The notes under the pieces were generated by a model that searched no databases, was not told where the DNA came from, and was given only the letters and a program-made list of their open reading frames with translations. Positions 8,877 through 17,476 of a stretch of 64,000 nt of DNA are shown one piece after another. The DNA comes from Bradyrhizobium sp. WBOS07 (GTDB taxonomy: Bacteria; Pseudomonadota; Alphaproteobacteria; Rhizobiales; Xanthobacteraceae). A program made the position numbers and the translations under genes. Within the stretch, counting starts at the first letter, position 1, and each line of letters opens with the position of its first letter. The stretch is taken from NCBI RefSeq assembly GCF_024585165.1, contig NZ_CP029008.1, positions 2,790,001-2,854,000 on the forward strand. The letters run 5' to 3'.

Positions 8877-9844
8877 ATGCGCCGCCGACGCCGCGCGTCG
8901 AGCCGGTTTGGGATCAGCATCCGACGCGACGGGATGAGCCGCCGGCGGCTGGGACGAACAGCGGGCCTTTCGGGATCAGCGGGGGCGACCGGACCACGTT
9001 CGCTGCGATCGCGGCGGTCGCGCTCGCGATCGGAATCGTCAATGCATTCTCGGGCGCCCAGGACGCGGCCTGGCGCGGCGACAGCTACGACATCGGCCGG
9101 CGGCTGTTCTGGGAGATGTCGAGCATCGCGATCATCCTGCTGCTGCTGCCGATCCTGGTGCTGGCGGTCCGCCGTATGCGCGGGACCCCTGGCCTTGCCG
9201 CCCGCGCCGCCATCGGGGCGATCACCGTCCTCAGCTTCTCCGCCCTCCACATCACTGGCATGGTCTGGGTGCGCAAGCTGGCGCTCTGGCTCGCCGGCGG
9301 CGCCTACGATTTCCGCTTTTCGCTCGCGACCGTCCTGTACGAATTCCGCAAGGACGCGGTGGCCGTCGTCCTGATCGCCAGCACGATCTGGCTGCTCGAA
9401 AGCCGGCGTGAGTTGAAGAGCGCCGCAGCCGCTCCCGCGCCTCCGCCCTCCCCGCTCCAGCCCTCGTCCCCCGACGTGATCTGGCTACGCGACGGGACGA
9501 GCCGCATTCGCGTGGTGCCGCGCGACATCCTCTGGGTCGCCTCCGCCGGCAACTACATCGAGTACAGCCTCGCCGACGGCACCCGGCATCTGATCCGGGG
9601 CACGCTGGCGGCGGCGGAAAGCGAGCTGACGCGCTTTTCCATCGTTCGCGTTCACCGGACCAAGCTTGCCAATCTCGACCGGGTGCGCGGCGTCGACCTC
9701 AAGCCGTCAGGAGATTTCGAGCTCGTTTTCGACAACGGCCAGACGCTCGGGGGCAGCCGGCGTTACCGGCCGGCGGTCGCCTCGCTCGGAAGCCGGCCCG
9801 CCCCGGCGGGAATCGCCGCCCCCCGATCGGCCGGCGATGCATAA
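8861..9844 (+). CDS. Membrane-anchored LytTR-family transcriptional regulator
   Basis: The 327-residue protein has a hydrophilic N-terminus of about 45 residues, four predicted transmembrane segments (roughly residues 45-65, 83-103, 115-140 and 165-180), a Pro/Ala linker, then a LytTR DNA-binding domain (about 205-310) with ILWVASAGNYIEYSLADG, FSIVRVHRTKLANLDRV and GGSRRYRPAV. This is the membrane-LytTR architecture and not a receiver-LytTR response regulator, so the membrane part is probably the sensor. It diverges from the acyltransferase gene, its likeliest target, sharing a very short 59-bp intergenic region. No strong ribosome-binding site precedes the chosen ATG. Confidence 0.87.
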   Translation: MADTENAPPTPRVEPVWDQHPTRRDEPPAAGTNSGPFGISGGDRTTFAAIAAVALAIGIVNAFSGAQDAAWRGDSYDIGRRLFWEMSSIAIILLLLPILVLAVRRMRGTPGLAARAAIGAITVLSFSALHITGMVWVRKLALWLAGGAYDFRFSLATVLYEFRKDAVAVVLIASTIWLLESRRELKSAAAAPAPPPSPLQPSSPDVIWLRDGTSRIRVVPRDILWVASAGNYIEYSLADGTRHLIRGTLAAAESELTRFSIVRVHRTKLANLDRVRGVDLKPSGDFELVFDNGQTLGGSRRYRPAVASLGSRPAPAGIAAPRSAGDA

Positions 9845-10191
9845 ACAATCGTGATTCCAATCGGTTGAGCGGTGTCCTGCGGCAGAGCCGCCGCCTCTTG
9901 CCGGCACCGATTGTATCCAGGCGACGTCCCGCGCCGGCGACAGGGCCGGACATGACGCTGAGATGACTGGCTAAGCTCTTGAGCCCATTGAGAGATGTCG
10001 AAGAAGCTTGCTTTTTGACCCTTGCCTCGTGTTAGAAGCGCGCGTCAGTTCACCTGCGCGCCACTCGCGCATCATCCGAGGGCGCGCCTCTCCACCTTTC
10101 ATCCGTGCTTCTCGTCGGCGGCAACGCGGGCAGAGCCACAATCGGACGATTGCGCAGGGATCACCTCCAAGGGACTCAATCAGAGACATCC
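9845..10191. other. Gene-free interval between LytTR gene and hydrolase
   Basis: No credible ORF is present. The part nearest the hydrolase holds a T-rich patch followed by TTGACC (10014-10026 region) that may carry the hydrolase promoter, but no clear -10 at normal spacing was identified. I saw no repeat family or strong terminator. Confidence 0.5.
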
Positions 10192-10839
10192 ATGCCTGAA
10201 GTCATTTTCACCGGCCCTGCCGGCCGCCTCGAGGGTCGCTATCACCCGGCCAAGCAGAAGAACGCGCCGATCGCGATGATCCTGCATCCGCATCCGCAGT
10301 TTCACGGCACGATGAACCATCAGATCGTGTACCAGTGCTACTACGCCTTCGCCCATCGCGGCTTCTCGGTGCTGCGCTTCAACTTCCGCGGCGTCGGCCG
10401 CAGCCAGGGTTCGTTCGACCACGGCACCGGCGAATTGTCGGATGCCGCCGCCGCGCTCGATTGGGCGCAGACCATCAATCCCGAGGCGCGCGCCTGCTGG
10501 GTCGCCGGCTTCTCCTTCGGCGCCTGGATCGGCATGCAGCTGTTGATGCGCCGTCCCGAGGTCGAGGGCTTCATCTCGATCGCGCCGCCGGCCAATCTCT
10601 ACGACTTCTCGTTCCTCGCGCCCTGCCCGTCGTCGGGCCTGATCGTGCACGGCGAGAAGGACGCGGTGGTGCCGCCCAAGGACGTCAACACGCTGGTCGA
10701 GAAGCTGAAGACGCAGAAGGGCATCGTGATCGACCAGCAGATCATCCCCGGCGCCAATCATTTCTTCGACGCCAAGCTCGAGCCGCTGATGGAGACCATC
10801 ACGGCGTATCTGGACATGCGTCTGGCCAACGTGCGCTGA
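10192..10839 (+). CDS. Alpha/beta hydrolase (dienelactone hydrolase-like small hydrolase)
   Basis: This 215-residue cytoplasmic hydrolase begins MPEVIFTGPAGRLEGRYHPA. It has HPHPQFHGTMNHQIVYQ (oxyanion-hole region), the nucleophile elbow GFSFGAWIG (Ser in G-x-S-x-G), an acid residue region in HGEKDAVVPPKDV and the catalytic His in PGANHFFDAKLE. The ATG at 10192 is preferred over an in-frame start at 10105 because the extra residues are Arg/Gly-rich and unlike the family. In relatives, as I recall, this hydrolase sits directly beside the suf desulfurase. Here the acyltransferase/LytTR pair lies between. Substrate unknown. Confidence 0.88.
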   Translation: MPEVIFTGPAGRLEGRYHPAKQKNAPIAMILHPHPQFHGTMNHQIVYQCYYAFAHRGFSVLRFNFRGVGRSQGSFDHGTGELSDAAAALDWAQTINPEARACWVAGFSFGAWIGMQLLMRRPEVEGFISIAPPANLYDFSFLAPCPSSGLIVHGEKDAVVPPKDVNTLVEKLKTQKGIVIDQQIIPGANHFFDAKLEPLMETITAYLDMRLANVR

Positions 10840-10845
10840 GGCCAT

Positions 10846-10930
10846 GTAGCCCGGATGGAGCGAAGCGAAATCCGGGAAACTGCATCCGCGGAAAGAGAAC
10901 CCGGATTGCGCTTCGCTCCATCCGGGCTAC
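10846..10930. repeat. Extragenic long hairpin between convergent genes
   Basis: GTAGCCCGGATGGAGCGAAG and its continuation AATCCGGG pair with the inverted arm (CCCGGAT...CTTCGCTCCATCCGGGCTAC), each about 30 bp with a 25-nt centre. It matches a repeat I recall as abundant in Bradyrhizobium intergenic regions. It lies between convergent hydrolase and GST genes and probably acts as a bidirectional transcript end. Confidence 0.85.
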
Positions 10931-10940
10931 GAAAAGGCGC

Positions 10941-11618
10941 TCAGGCCGCGAGCTTGAGCAGATGCGCGTCGTGGCGGACGAGGAAGGCGCGCAGCAATTC
11001 CGGATAGTCGGCGCCGACCGCGGTGCGCACACTTGGACGTTTCGCGAGCTCGGCGCGCCACGCGCGGACCTTCGACACATCGCGGAAGATGCCGTGCTCG
11101 GTCAGCTCGTCGAACAGATCGAAGTAGCGGAAGATCGGCGCGAATACGGCATCGACCAAGCTGAATTGCTCGCCGGAGAAGAAGGGGCCTCCGCCTAGCG
11201 CGGCTTCGACACGCGCGAACTTCGACACCAGCGCCTGACGCTTGCTCTCGAACGTCGCCGCATCCGTCGTCGTCTCCAGCCCCCAGAGGTCGCCGAGGAC
11301 CGCCGAGCCGAATTCCATCCACGCGCGGTGCTCGGCGCGCTTCAACGCATCCGCCGGATGCAGCTTTGCCCCACCCTGCGTCTCCTCGATGTACTCGCAG
11401 ATCACGTTGCTCTCGAATAGCGCGACCTCGCCCTGCTCCGTCGTCACCACCAGCACCGGCACCTTGCCGAGCGGCGAGAGTTTTAGAAACCAGTCGGGCT
11501 TGTTGGCGAGATCGATGTCGATCCGCTCGAACGGTACGCCCTTTTCCTTCAGCGCGATCACCGCGCGCTGCACGTAGGGGCAAAGCTTGTGGCTGATGAG
11601 CTTGAGTGAGGCGGTCAT
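10941..11618 (-). CDS. Glutathione S-transferase family protein
   Basis: The 225-residue product has a thioredoxin-like N-terminal domain with ISHKLCPYVQRAVIAL (Cys-Pro active-site motif as in omega/beta-type GSTs), the cis-proline in GKVPVLV, and the glutathione-binding LFESNVICEYIEE. An all-helical C-terminal domain follows, with FSLVDAVFAPIFRYFD. The ATG at 11618 is chosen because upstream codons in the same frame run through the promoter and operator region. Its promoter is exceptionally well defined (see 11641-11701), suggesting it is induced on demand, perhaps by a toxic electrophile. Confidence 0.92.
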   Translation of the reverse strand: MTASLKLISHKLCPYVQRAVIALKEKGVPFERIDIDLANKPDWFLKLSPLGKVPVLVVTTEQGEVALFESNVICEYIEETQGGAKLHPADALKRAEHRAWMEFGSAVLGDLWGLETTTDAATFESKRQALVSKFARVEAALGGGPFFSGEQFSLVDAVFAPIFRYFDLFDELTEHGIFRDVSKVRAWRAELAKRPSVRTAVGADYPELLRAFLVRHDAHLLKLAA

Positions 11619-11640
11619 GATGCGATCCCGGCGCGGTTTG

Positions 11641-11701
11641 ATGCAACTGCATTCATTATAGATGCATTTGCATGCATCTGTCAAGGTCAATGCACCTGCA
11701 T
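11641..11701 (-). promoter_or_regulatory. Sigma70 promoter with three ATGCA-N2-TGCAT operators, driving the GST gene
   Basis: On the minus strand a perfect -35 TTGACA (11684-11679) and perfect -10 TATAAT (11660-11655) are separated by 18 bp, pointing at the GST start at 11618. Three 12-bp palindromes of identical form, ATGCA-N2-TGCAT, lie at 11690-11701 (just upstream of -35), 11662-11673 (in the spacer) and 11641-11652 (downstream of -10), with start-to-start distances of 28 and 21 bp. Sites over the spacer and initiation region argue for a repressor. No regulator gene is adjacent. Confidence 0.85.
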
Positions 11702-11799
11702 TAATTCGCACGTCTGCGATCATCGAGGCGTCGGGCAAAACACCCAAAATTCGTCAATCCCCGCCGGCGAAAATATTTCACTTTTCCGAATTTCGGATT

Positions 11800-12300
11800 T
11801 ATGGCATACACTGTCCATCCCGGCCCTGCCAGAGGGGCGCTTCGCGATCGTCACGAGATGCGAGCCGGGGTGCGGTGGACGCGGCAGCGCCGGCGCGGAT
11901 GTGTGGCGACAGGGCGGCCCAACCGTGAGTCTCACGCAACGTGCATACGACACGGCGCGGTCACAGCGGTCTCGTTGATGCCTGGAGGCGAGCACACGCA
12001 AGCCTTCGGGTCGTTCGGCGGGAACGTCCGCGGACGGAGAAGTCGTGTGGTCCCGACGCCCGGGGGTTCTGGCGTCAAGTCTCGCGGCGATGCGGCGGCC
12101 AACCGGCGCGCGCATCGTTCAGCCGCAAGGCGACGGGGGCAATAGTGCAACGCTCCCCGAGGAGAGCACGAAGGACACCGTTAAAACCATCCGCGCAGGG
12201 AAGGCCGGGCGACCGGCACACCTGTGGTCCACCCCGTGTGCGTTCTTACGCCCACGGACCTGCGGGTGCCGCCGGCGCCCGGCCTTCCCTGCGCCCTTTG
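11800..12300. repeat. Large (about 500 bp) dispersed Bradyrhizobium-type element with 19-bp inverted repeat
   Basis: The 3' part contains a perfect 19-bp inverted repeat, GCGCAGGGAAGGCCGGGCG (12193-12211) against its complement at 12276-12294, enclosing 64 nt that themselves contain GCACAC/GTGTGC and GTCC/GGAC complementary pairs. The translation frames of this segment resemble the spurious small proteins (for example KTIRAGKAGRPAHLW) that I remember being annotated many times across Bradyrhizobium genomes. Copy number and boundaries are inferred from memory and not measured. It encodes no transposase, so it is either a non-autonomous repeat or a structured RNA gene. Confidence 0.6.
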
Positions 12301-12386
12301 GCAATCATGGGGCGCAAGACGGCAGCACCACTCGGGCAAAACGCGCCGCGGGAATGCGAAGACGCGTCTGCAACCACCCACTCGTT

Positions 12387-12486
12387 GTCATCGCCCGCGA
12401 AGGCGGGCGATCCAGTATTCCAGAAAAGCCGTGATCGAACCGAGAAGCCGCGGCGTACTGGATTCCCCGCCTGCGCGGGGAATGAC
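12387..12486. repeat. Composite palindromic repeat (two hairpins in inverted ATCCAGTA context)
   Basis: A first hairpin, GCCCGC-GAAG-GCGGGC, followed by ATCCAGTA, is mirrored 50 bp later by TACTGGAT and a second hairpin, ATTCCCCGC-CTGC-GCGGGGAAT. The whole unit runs from GTCATCGCC to GGAATGAC. This is a familiar extragenic repeat type of the genus. Confidence 0.8.
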
Positions 12487-12524
12487 CGCGTCAGTTGGAG
12501 AGGCAAGTTGTCACCCCATATTCC

Positions 12525-12640
12525 GTCATTGCGAAGAGCTCGCGACAAAATTGCGTAGCAGTTTTGCGCTGATGCGACGAAGCAATCCAGAATCCCTCCG
12601 CGGAAAGATTCTGGATTGCTTCGCTCCGCTCGCAAAGACG
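12525..12640. repeat. Extragenic palindrome with perfect 17-bp arms
   Basis: CGAAGCAATCCAGAATC (12578-12594) is the exact reverse complement of 12607-12623, with a 12-nt loop. The flanks GTCATTGCGAAGAGC and GCTCGCAAAGACG extend the symmetry imperfectly. It lies 21 bp downstream of the anmK stop and may serve as its transcript end. Confidence 0.85.
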
Positions 12641-12661
12641 TTGATACATCAGCGCCCGCCC

Positions 12662-13762
12662 TCAGGGCCTTGCGATCACCCCGCCGGTCATCGGCATCGG
12701 TACGCCCGTGGTAGCGGGGTACGACAGCGGCAGGCCCTTCATGCCGCGGACGGCGAGGAAGCCGAAGGCCTGCGCCTCGATGGCGTCGGAGGCCCAGCCC
12801 AGCGTCTCGGCGGCCTCGACCGTGGCTGCCCCCACCCGCTCCCGCAGCATCCGCAGCATGGTGAGGTTGCGGGCGCCGCCGCCGCAGACGATCCAGCTCC
12901 GCGGCCGCCGCGGCAACAGCGGGATGACGCGTGCGATCGCCGCCGCGGTGAAGGCGGTCAGGGTCGCGGCGCCGTCGGCCGGTGCGACGTCGCCGAGCTT
13001 CAGCGCCGCAAAGTCGTTGCGGTCGAGCGATTTCGGTGGCGGCAACGCGAAGAACGGCAGCCCCAGCGCCCGCGCGATCCAGGCCTCGTCGACCTTGCCG
13101 AGGCTTGCGAACTTTCCTTCCGCGTCGAACGCCTGGTTCATGGTGCGGTACATGAAATCGTCCAGCAGCGCATTGCCGGGGCCGGTGTCGCAGGCGATCA
13201 GCGTGTCGCCGTCGATATAGGTGATGTTGGAGACGCCGCCGATATTGACCACGACGATCGGTCCCTCGCGGTCCAGCGAATTGGCGAGCGCGCGGTGGTA
13301 GACCGGGACAAAGGGCGCGCCCTGCCCGCCGGCCTCGACATCGGCGGCACGGAAATCATACATCACGGGAATATGGATCGCTTTTGCCAGTGCCGGCGCA
13401 TCGCCGATCTGCACCGTCAGCCGCTTTTCGGGCCGGTGCAGAACGGTCTGGCCGTGGAAGCCGACGATGTCGATGTCCTCCGGCCTCATGCGGTTCTGGG
13501 CCAGGAAGCTGGCGACCGCCTCGGCATGGGCCCGCGTCACCGCCCGCTCGGCCTCGGCCAGAACGCCTGGGCGCGCATCGCGCTGGGTCAAATGCACGGC
13601 TTCGCCCAGGGCCTGGCGCAGCAGATTGCGCTCCGCAGGCTGATAGGGCCGGTAGCCGGACGGCCCGAATGCCTTCACCTGCTTTCCATCGGTCTCGATC
13701 AGCGCGACATCTACCCCGTCCAGCGAGGTGCCGCTCATCAGACCGAGTGCCGTCAACATCAT
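12662..13762 (-). CDS. anmK: Anhydro-N-acetylmuramic acid kinase
   Basis: The 366-residue AnmK phosphorylates and opens 1,6-anhydroMurNAc in cell-wall recycling. The N-terminal ALGLMSGTSLDGVDVALIE is the family signature, and GFHGQTVLHRPEK, NIGGVSNITYI, CDTGPGNALLDDFM and WIVCGGGARNLTMLR complete the ATPase fold. Length equals that of E. coli AnmK within a few residues. It diverges from tyrS with 162 bp between the starts, an arrangement I recall as frequent in Rhizobiales. Confidence 0.95.
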   Translation of the reverse strand: MMLTALGLMSGTSLDGVDVALIETDGKQVKAFGPSGYRPYQPAERNLLRQALGEAVHLTQRDARPGVLAEAERAVTRAHAEAVASFLAQNRMRPEDIDIVGFHGQTVLHRPEKRLTVQIGDAPALAKAIHIPVMYDFRAADVEAGGQGAPFVPVYHRALANSLDREGPIVVVNIGGVSNITYIDGDTLIACDTGPGNALLDDFMYRTMNQAFDAEGKFASLGKVDEAWIARALGLPFFALPPPKSLDRNDFAALKLGDVAPADGAATLTAFTAAAIARVIPLLPRRPRSWIVCGGGARNLTMLRMLRERVGAATVEAAETLGWASDAIEAQAFGFLAVRGMKGLPLSYPATTGVPMPMTGGVIARP

Positions 13763-13924
13763 GGATCAGCGTCCTCAAGACCCTTCCAGCATGCCGATCT
13801 TGTGCCAGAGGGGCACATCTTATAATGCCACAGCGCCAAGTGGCGGGCGGCCGTCGGGTTCCCATGCAAGACCCTTAAATTGCCCCCAAAACAGTAAACC
13901 AAGAATTGTTGGGCACGCCGACAG

Positions 13925-15178
13925 ATGACTGTATTTAAATCGGATTTCCTCAATATCCTGCAGGAACGTGGGTTCATCCACCAATGCTCGGATTTCGAGG
14001 GGCTGGACGCGCTCGCCGCCAAGGGCGAAGCGACCGCCTATGTCGGCTACGATTGCACCGCCCGCTCGCTGCATATCGGCAATTACCTGACCATGATGAT
14101 GCTGCACTGGCTGCAGCAATCCGGCAACAAGCCGATCACGCTGATGGGCGGCGGCACCACCATGGTCGGCGACCCCTCGGGCAAGGACGAGACGCGCGCG
14201 ATGCGGACGATCGCCGAGATCGAGGGCAACAAGGCCTCGATCCGCGGCGTGTTCGCCAAGGTGCTCAACTATGGCGACGGCAAGAGCGACGCCATCATGC
14301 TCGACAATGCGGAATGGCTGACCAAGCTGAACTGGATCGAGATGCTGCGCGACGTCGGCCGGCACTTCTCGGTCAACCGCATGCTCACCATGGATTCCGT
14401 GCGGCTGCGGCTCGAGCGCGAGCAGGAGATGAGCTTCATCGAGTTCAACTACATGGTCTGCCAGGCCTACGACTTCGTCGAGCTCGCCAAGCGGACCGGC
14501 TGCAAATTGCAGATGGGCGGCTCGGACCAGTGGGGCAACATCATCATGGGCGTCGATCTCGGCCGCCGCATGGGCACGCACCAGCTGTTCGCGTTGACGA
14601 CGCCGCTCTTGACCACCGCCTCGGGCGCCAAGATGGGCAAGACCGCGCAAGGCGCGGTGTGGCTCAACGCCGACCAGTTCAGCCCCTACGATTTCTGGCA
14701 GTACTGGCGCAACACCGAGGATGCCGACGTCGGCAAGTTCCTGAAGCTGTTCACGACGCTGCCGATGGCCGAGATCAGGAAGCTCGAAGCGCTCGGCGGC
14801 TCGGAGATCAACGAGGCCAAGAAGGTGCTCGCCACCGAAGCGACCGCGCTGCTGCACGGCCGCGACGCCGCGAACGAAGCGGCCGAAACCGCGCGCCGCA
14901 CCTTCGAGGAAGGCGCGCTCGCCGAAAGCCTGCCGACGGTGGAAATTCCGCGCGGCGAACTCGATGCCGGCCTCGGCGTGCTCGCCGCCTTCGTCAAGGC
15001 GGGCCTCGTTGCCTCCAACGGCGAGGCGCGGCGTCAGATCAAGGGCGGCGGCCTGCGTGTGAACGACGCGCCCGTCACCGACGAGAAGATGGCGCTCTCT
15101 GCGGCCAATCTGACGCCGGAAGGCGTGATCAAGCTGTCCTTCGGCAAGAAGAAGCACATCCTGATCAAGCCTGCATAG
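13925..15178 (+). CDS. tyrS: Tyrosyl-tRNA synthetase
   Basis: The 417-residue bacterial TyrRS charges tRNA-Tyr. The class I motifs are [14 protein letters not shown] (HIGH-equivalent) and [15 protein letters not shown] (KMSKS-equivalent); the tyrosine pocket motif YNYM-type appears as [12 protein letters not shown], and [11 protein letters not shown] is present. The C-terminal S4-like domain ends with [16 protein letters not shown] and [12 protein letters not shown]. Divergent from anmK. Confidence 0.97.
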   Translation: MTVFKSDFLNILQERGFIHQCSDFEGLDALAAKGEATAYVGYDCTARSLHIGNYLTMMMLHWLQQSGNKPITLMGGGTTMVGDPSGKDETRAMRTIAEIEGNKASIRGVFAKVLNYGDGKSDAIMLDNAEWLTKLNWIEMLRDVGRHFSVNRMLTMDSVRLRLEREQEMSFIEFNYMVCQAYDFVELAKRTGCKLQMGGSDQWGNIIMGVDLGRRMGTHQLFALTTPLLTTASGAKMGKTAQGAVWLNADQFSPYDFWQYWRNTEDADVGKFLKLFTTLPMAEIRKLEALGGSEINEAKKVLATEATALLHGRDAANEAAETARRTFEEGALAESLPTVEIPRGELDAGLGVLAAFVKAGLVASNGEARRQIKGGGLRVNDAPVTDEKMALSAANLTPEGVIKLSFGKKKHILIKPA

Positions 15179-15234
15179 GCGTATGAGCTTTTCGCTGCTT
15201 GTCAGGCTGCGCGGATGCGCGCTCCCTGACGGCA

Positions 15235-16494
15235 ATGGATCAGAACACGCCCAGCGAAACGCCCAAGGAACAGGGCGCAAGCACGCAGCGGCAGGCGGTG
15301 CGCACCGCGCTCGTGGTGCTCTGCCTGTGTTTCACGCTGGCTGTTCTTGGCCGCGGGCTCAGCGAGAGCTTCACCGTCTTCCTCAAGCCGATCTCCGAGA
15401 ACTTCGGCTGGGACCGCGCGCAAGTCGTCTCGATCTATTCCCTGACATGGCTGATCAGCGGACTGACCGCGCCGCTGGTCGGGCGCCTGTTCGACCATTC
15501 CGGTCCGCGCATCGTCTACGCACTCGGGCTGCTCCTGCTCGGCTCGGCCTTCCTGATCGCAAGCCGGGCCCAGGCGCTCTGGCAATTCCAGCTCTCGATC
15601 GGCCTTTGTGTCGGCATCGGCGTTGCCTTCATCGGCAACGTGCCGAACTCGATCCTGCTCGGCCGCTGGTTCGGACCAAAGCTGCCGACCGCCATGGCGG
15701 TGGTGTACTCGGCGATGGGCGGCGGCGTACTGGCGCTGCTGCCGGCATCGCAGCTTCTGATCGATCATCTCGGCTGGCGCGAGACCTATCAGGTCTATGG
15801 CCTCGCCGCGCTCGCGCTGCTGGTGCCGCTGCTGCTGCTGCCCTGGCGGATGTTTTCCGCCGGCTCGCCGCATGTCGCCAAGAGAAGCGATCCCGACTTC
15901 ATCGACAATGGCTGGACGCTGGCGAGCGCCATGCGCCACCATGCCTTCTGGGCGCTGTTCGCGACCTTCTTCTTCACCGCGGTCGGCATGTACGCGATCG
16001 CTGCCCAGATCGTGGCCTATCTGATCGACGCCGGCTTCCCGCCGCTCCAGGCTGCGACCGCCTGGGGGTTTTCTGGCGTCGTGCTCGTGTTCGGCATGAT
16101 CGGCGTATCGGCACTCGACGGGCTGATCGGACGGCGGCCTTCGGTGCTGCTCAGCTACGCCATCTCGATCCTCGGCATCTTGCTGCTCTGGCTGCTTCAG
16201 TATTATCCAGATGTCATCCTGCTCACCGGCTTCGTCGTCTGCTTCGGCAGCATGATGGGCTCGCGCGGGCCGCTGATCACGGCGACCGCGATGAGGATCT
16301 TCCGCGGCAAGCGCGTCGGCACGATCTTCGGCACCATCTCGATCGGCAGCGGCCTCGGCTCTGCCGTCGGCTCATGGAGCGGCGGTCTCATCCACGATTT
16401 CACGCACGGCTACAATCTGCTGCTCGTTTTCGCACTTGCGACCGTGATCCTCGGAATGATTCCATTCCTCATCGTCCCCGCCTTGCGGGAGTAA
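15235..16494 (+). CDS. Major facilitator superfamily transporter
   Basis: This 419-residue, 12-helix protein has MFS hallmarks: SIYSLTWLISGLTAPLVGRLFDHSGPR (between helices 2 and 3, motif A form G-x-L-x-D-x-x-G), a central cytoplasmic loop near residues 215-235, and a second half with GFSGVVLVFGMIGVSALDGLIGRR. The general form resembles monocarboxylate/oxalate-formate-type MFS proteins. The ATG at 15235 gives a normal short cytoplasmic N-terminus. A TTG at 15199 is in frame but has no better ribosome-binding site. It is 56 bp after tyrS in the same direction and could be read from it. Substrate unknown. Confidence 0.85.
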   Translation: MDQNTPSETPKEQGASTQRQAVRTALVVLCLCFTLAVLGRGLSESFTVFLKPISENFGWDRAQVVSIYSLTWLISGLTAPLVGRLFDHSGPRIVYALGLLLLGSAFLIASRAQALWQFQLSIGLCVGIGVAFIGNVPNSILLGRWFGPKLPTAMAVVYSAMGGGVLALLPASQLLIDHLGWRETYQVYGLAALALLVPLLLLPWRMFSAGSPHVAKRSDPDFIDNGWTLASAMRHHAFWALFATFFFTAVGMYAIAAQIVAYLIDAGFPPLQAATAWGFSGVVLVFGMIGVSALDGLIGRRPSVLLSYAISILGILLLWLLQYYPDVILLTGFVVCFGSMMGSRGPLITATAMRIFRGKRVGTIFGTISIGSGLGSAVGSWSGGLIHDFTHGYNLLLVFALATVILGMIPFLIVPALRE

Positions 16495-16702
16495 GTCTCC
16501 CCGACGTAACCTGCGCCCCTCGATGTCACCGGGGAATTACGCACGTCATGCGGACACCGTAAGCAATAGCTCGGACGCGGACGGAGGACGTGTGGTGTCG
16601 CGTCCGACATGACGAAAATGTCAGCGCGAAATTGATCTGAGACGGCTTGCGAGGCGGCGCTGAATACGGTCCTAGTCACAGCATTGGATGGAGGGCAAAC
16701 CA

Positions 16703-17107
16703 ATGGACTTTCCTTTTCTCACTCGCTTTCAACCGGTTCTCCTGAGCCTGTTTCGCTTCATGACCGGCCTGTTGCTGTTTCAGTACGGCGTCGCCAAGAT
16801 CTTCAAGTTTCCGGTGCTTCCCTACTTCGCAAACATCCCGCCGCTGATCTGGACGGCTGGCGCAATCGAGCTCGTGCTCGGCGCGCTCTTGATGATCGGG
16901 CTGTTCACCCGCCTGACCGCATTCATCCTGTCGGGTCAAATGGCGTTCGCCTATTTCATCGGCCACATGTTCAAGGGCGAGACGCCGGTGTTCCTTCCGC
17001 TGCTCAACGGCGGCACCTCGGCGATCCTGTTCTGCTTCGCCTGCCTGTATCTCGCCGCAGCCGGCGGCGGCTCGGTCAGCGCCGACGCAGCGATGGGCAA
17101 GGACTAG
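16703..17107 (+). CDS. DoxX family membrane protein
   Basis: The 134-residue protein has four transmembrane helices. The N-terminal helix LLSLFRFMTGLLLFQYGVAKIF has the DoxX-typical G-x-x-K motif, followed by AGAIELVLGALLMIGLFTRLTAF and the last helix AILFCFACLYLAAAGGG. The ATG at 16703 is preferred because GGAGGG lies 7 bp upstream, and the alternative at 16688 falls at or before that site. Family members are linked to respiratory or redox functions in the membrane, but no specific role is known here. Confidence 0.85.
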   Translation: MDFPFLTRFQPVLLSLFRFMTGLLLFQYGVAKIFKFPVLPYFANIPPLIWTAGAIELVLGALLMIGLFTRLTAFILSGQMAFAYFIGHMFKGETPVFLPLLNGGTSAILFCFACLYLAAAGGGSVSADAAMGKD

Positions 17108-17177
17108 CGACCCCGGTCCGCGGCGCTGCGGCGCCGGCCCCGCAAACGGACGGCACCGGCAGACCGGCGGTGCCGTC

Positions 17178-17264
17178 TCAGCGCGCCCCCAGCACGTTCC
17201 AGATCAGAACGAGGGCCGCGACGAGCAGCACGGACATGATGATGCGATGAACGAATCGAGTCAT
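17178..17264 (-). CDS. Small single-helix membrane peptide (28 residues)
   Basis: The frame reads MTRFVHRIIM then SVLLVAALVLIWNVLGAR: a basic N-terminus followed by one uninterrupted transmembrane helix. The ORF is too short to be called on statistics. The support is its clean N-in single-pass pattern and the fact that it fills a gap between the DoxX gene and the chemoreceptor, in antisense orientation to both. No strong ribosome-binding site is visible. I have no family assignment. Confidence 0.4.
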   Translation of the reverse strand: MTRFVHRIIMSVLLVAALVLIWNVLGAR

Positions 17265-17476
17265 TGCAGGTCCAGCCAGGCTGTTTAGATCCCAAAATCC
17301 AAAATCGATTCTGTCCCCCGGACGGGCTTGAGCCGGTCGGCAAGGCGATTTGCCTGCACGATTGCGCATGAGGCTGCAAATGCCGCGCGCCCGGCAGGCC
17401 GCCGCATGCCTACATTCATGATTGGTAAGAACTTCATGCTACCCAGGCGAGCAATAACCATTCCGTAGGGGCTGTG

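Larger units (their letters stand above)
11748..12661. other. Gene-free 0.9-kb interval of stacked repeats
   Basis: No ORF here looks like a protein. Several overlapping Arg/Pro/Gly-rich frames on both strands have no family features. The interval is made of one large element (about 11800-12300) and two separate palindromic repeats (12387-12486, 12525-12640), listed separately. Confidence 0.8.

Noticed and set aside
11801..12145. 114-codon plus-strand frame in the repeat region
   Set aside because: Arg/Gly/Ala-rich, inside a dispersed repeat, no start signal; I believe it belongs to a class of spurious predictions.
12224..13825. 533-codon plus-strand frame over the repeat region and antisense to anmK
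   Set aside because: It begins in the dispersed repeat and continues antisense to anmK; no domain and no ribosome-binding site.
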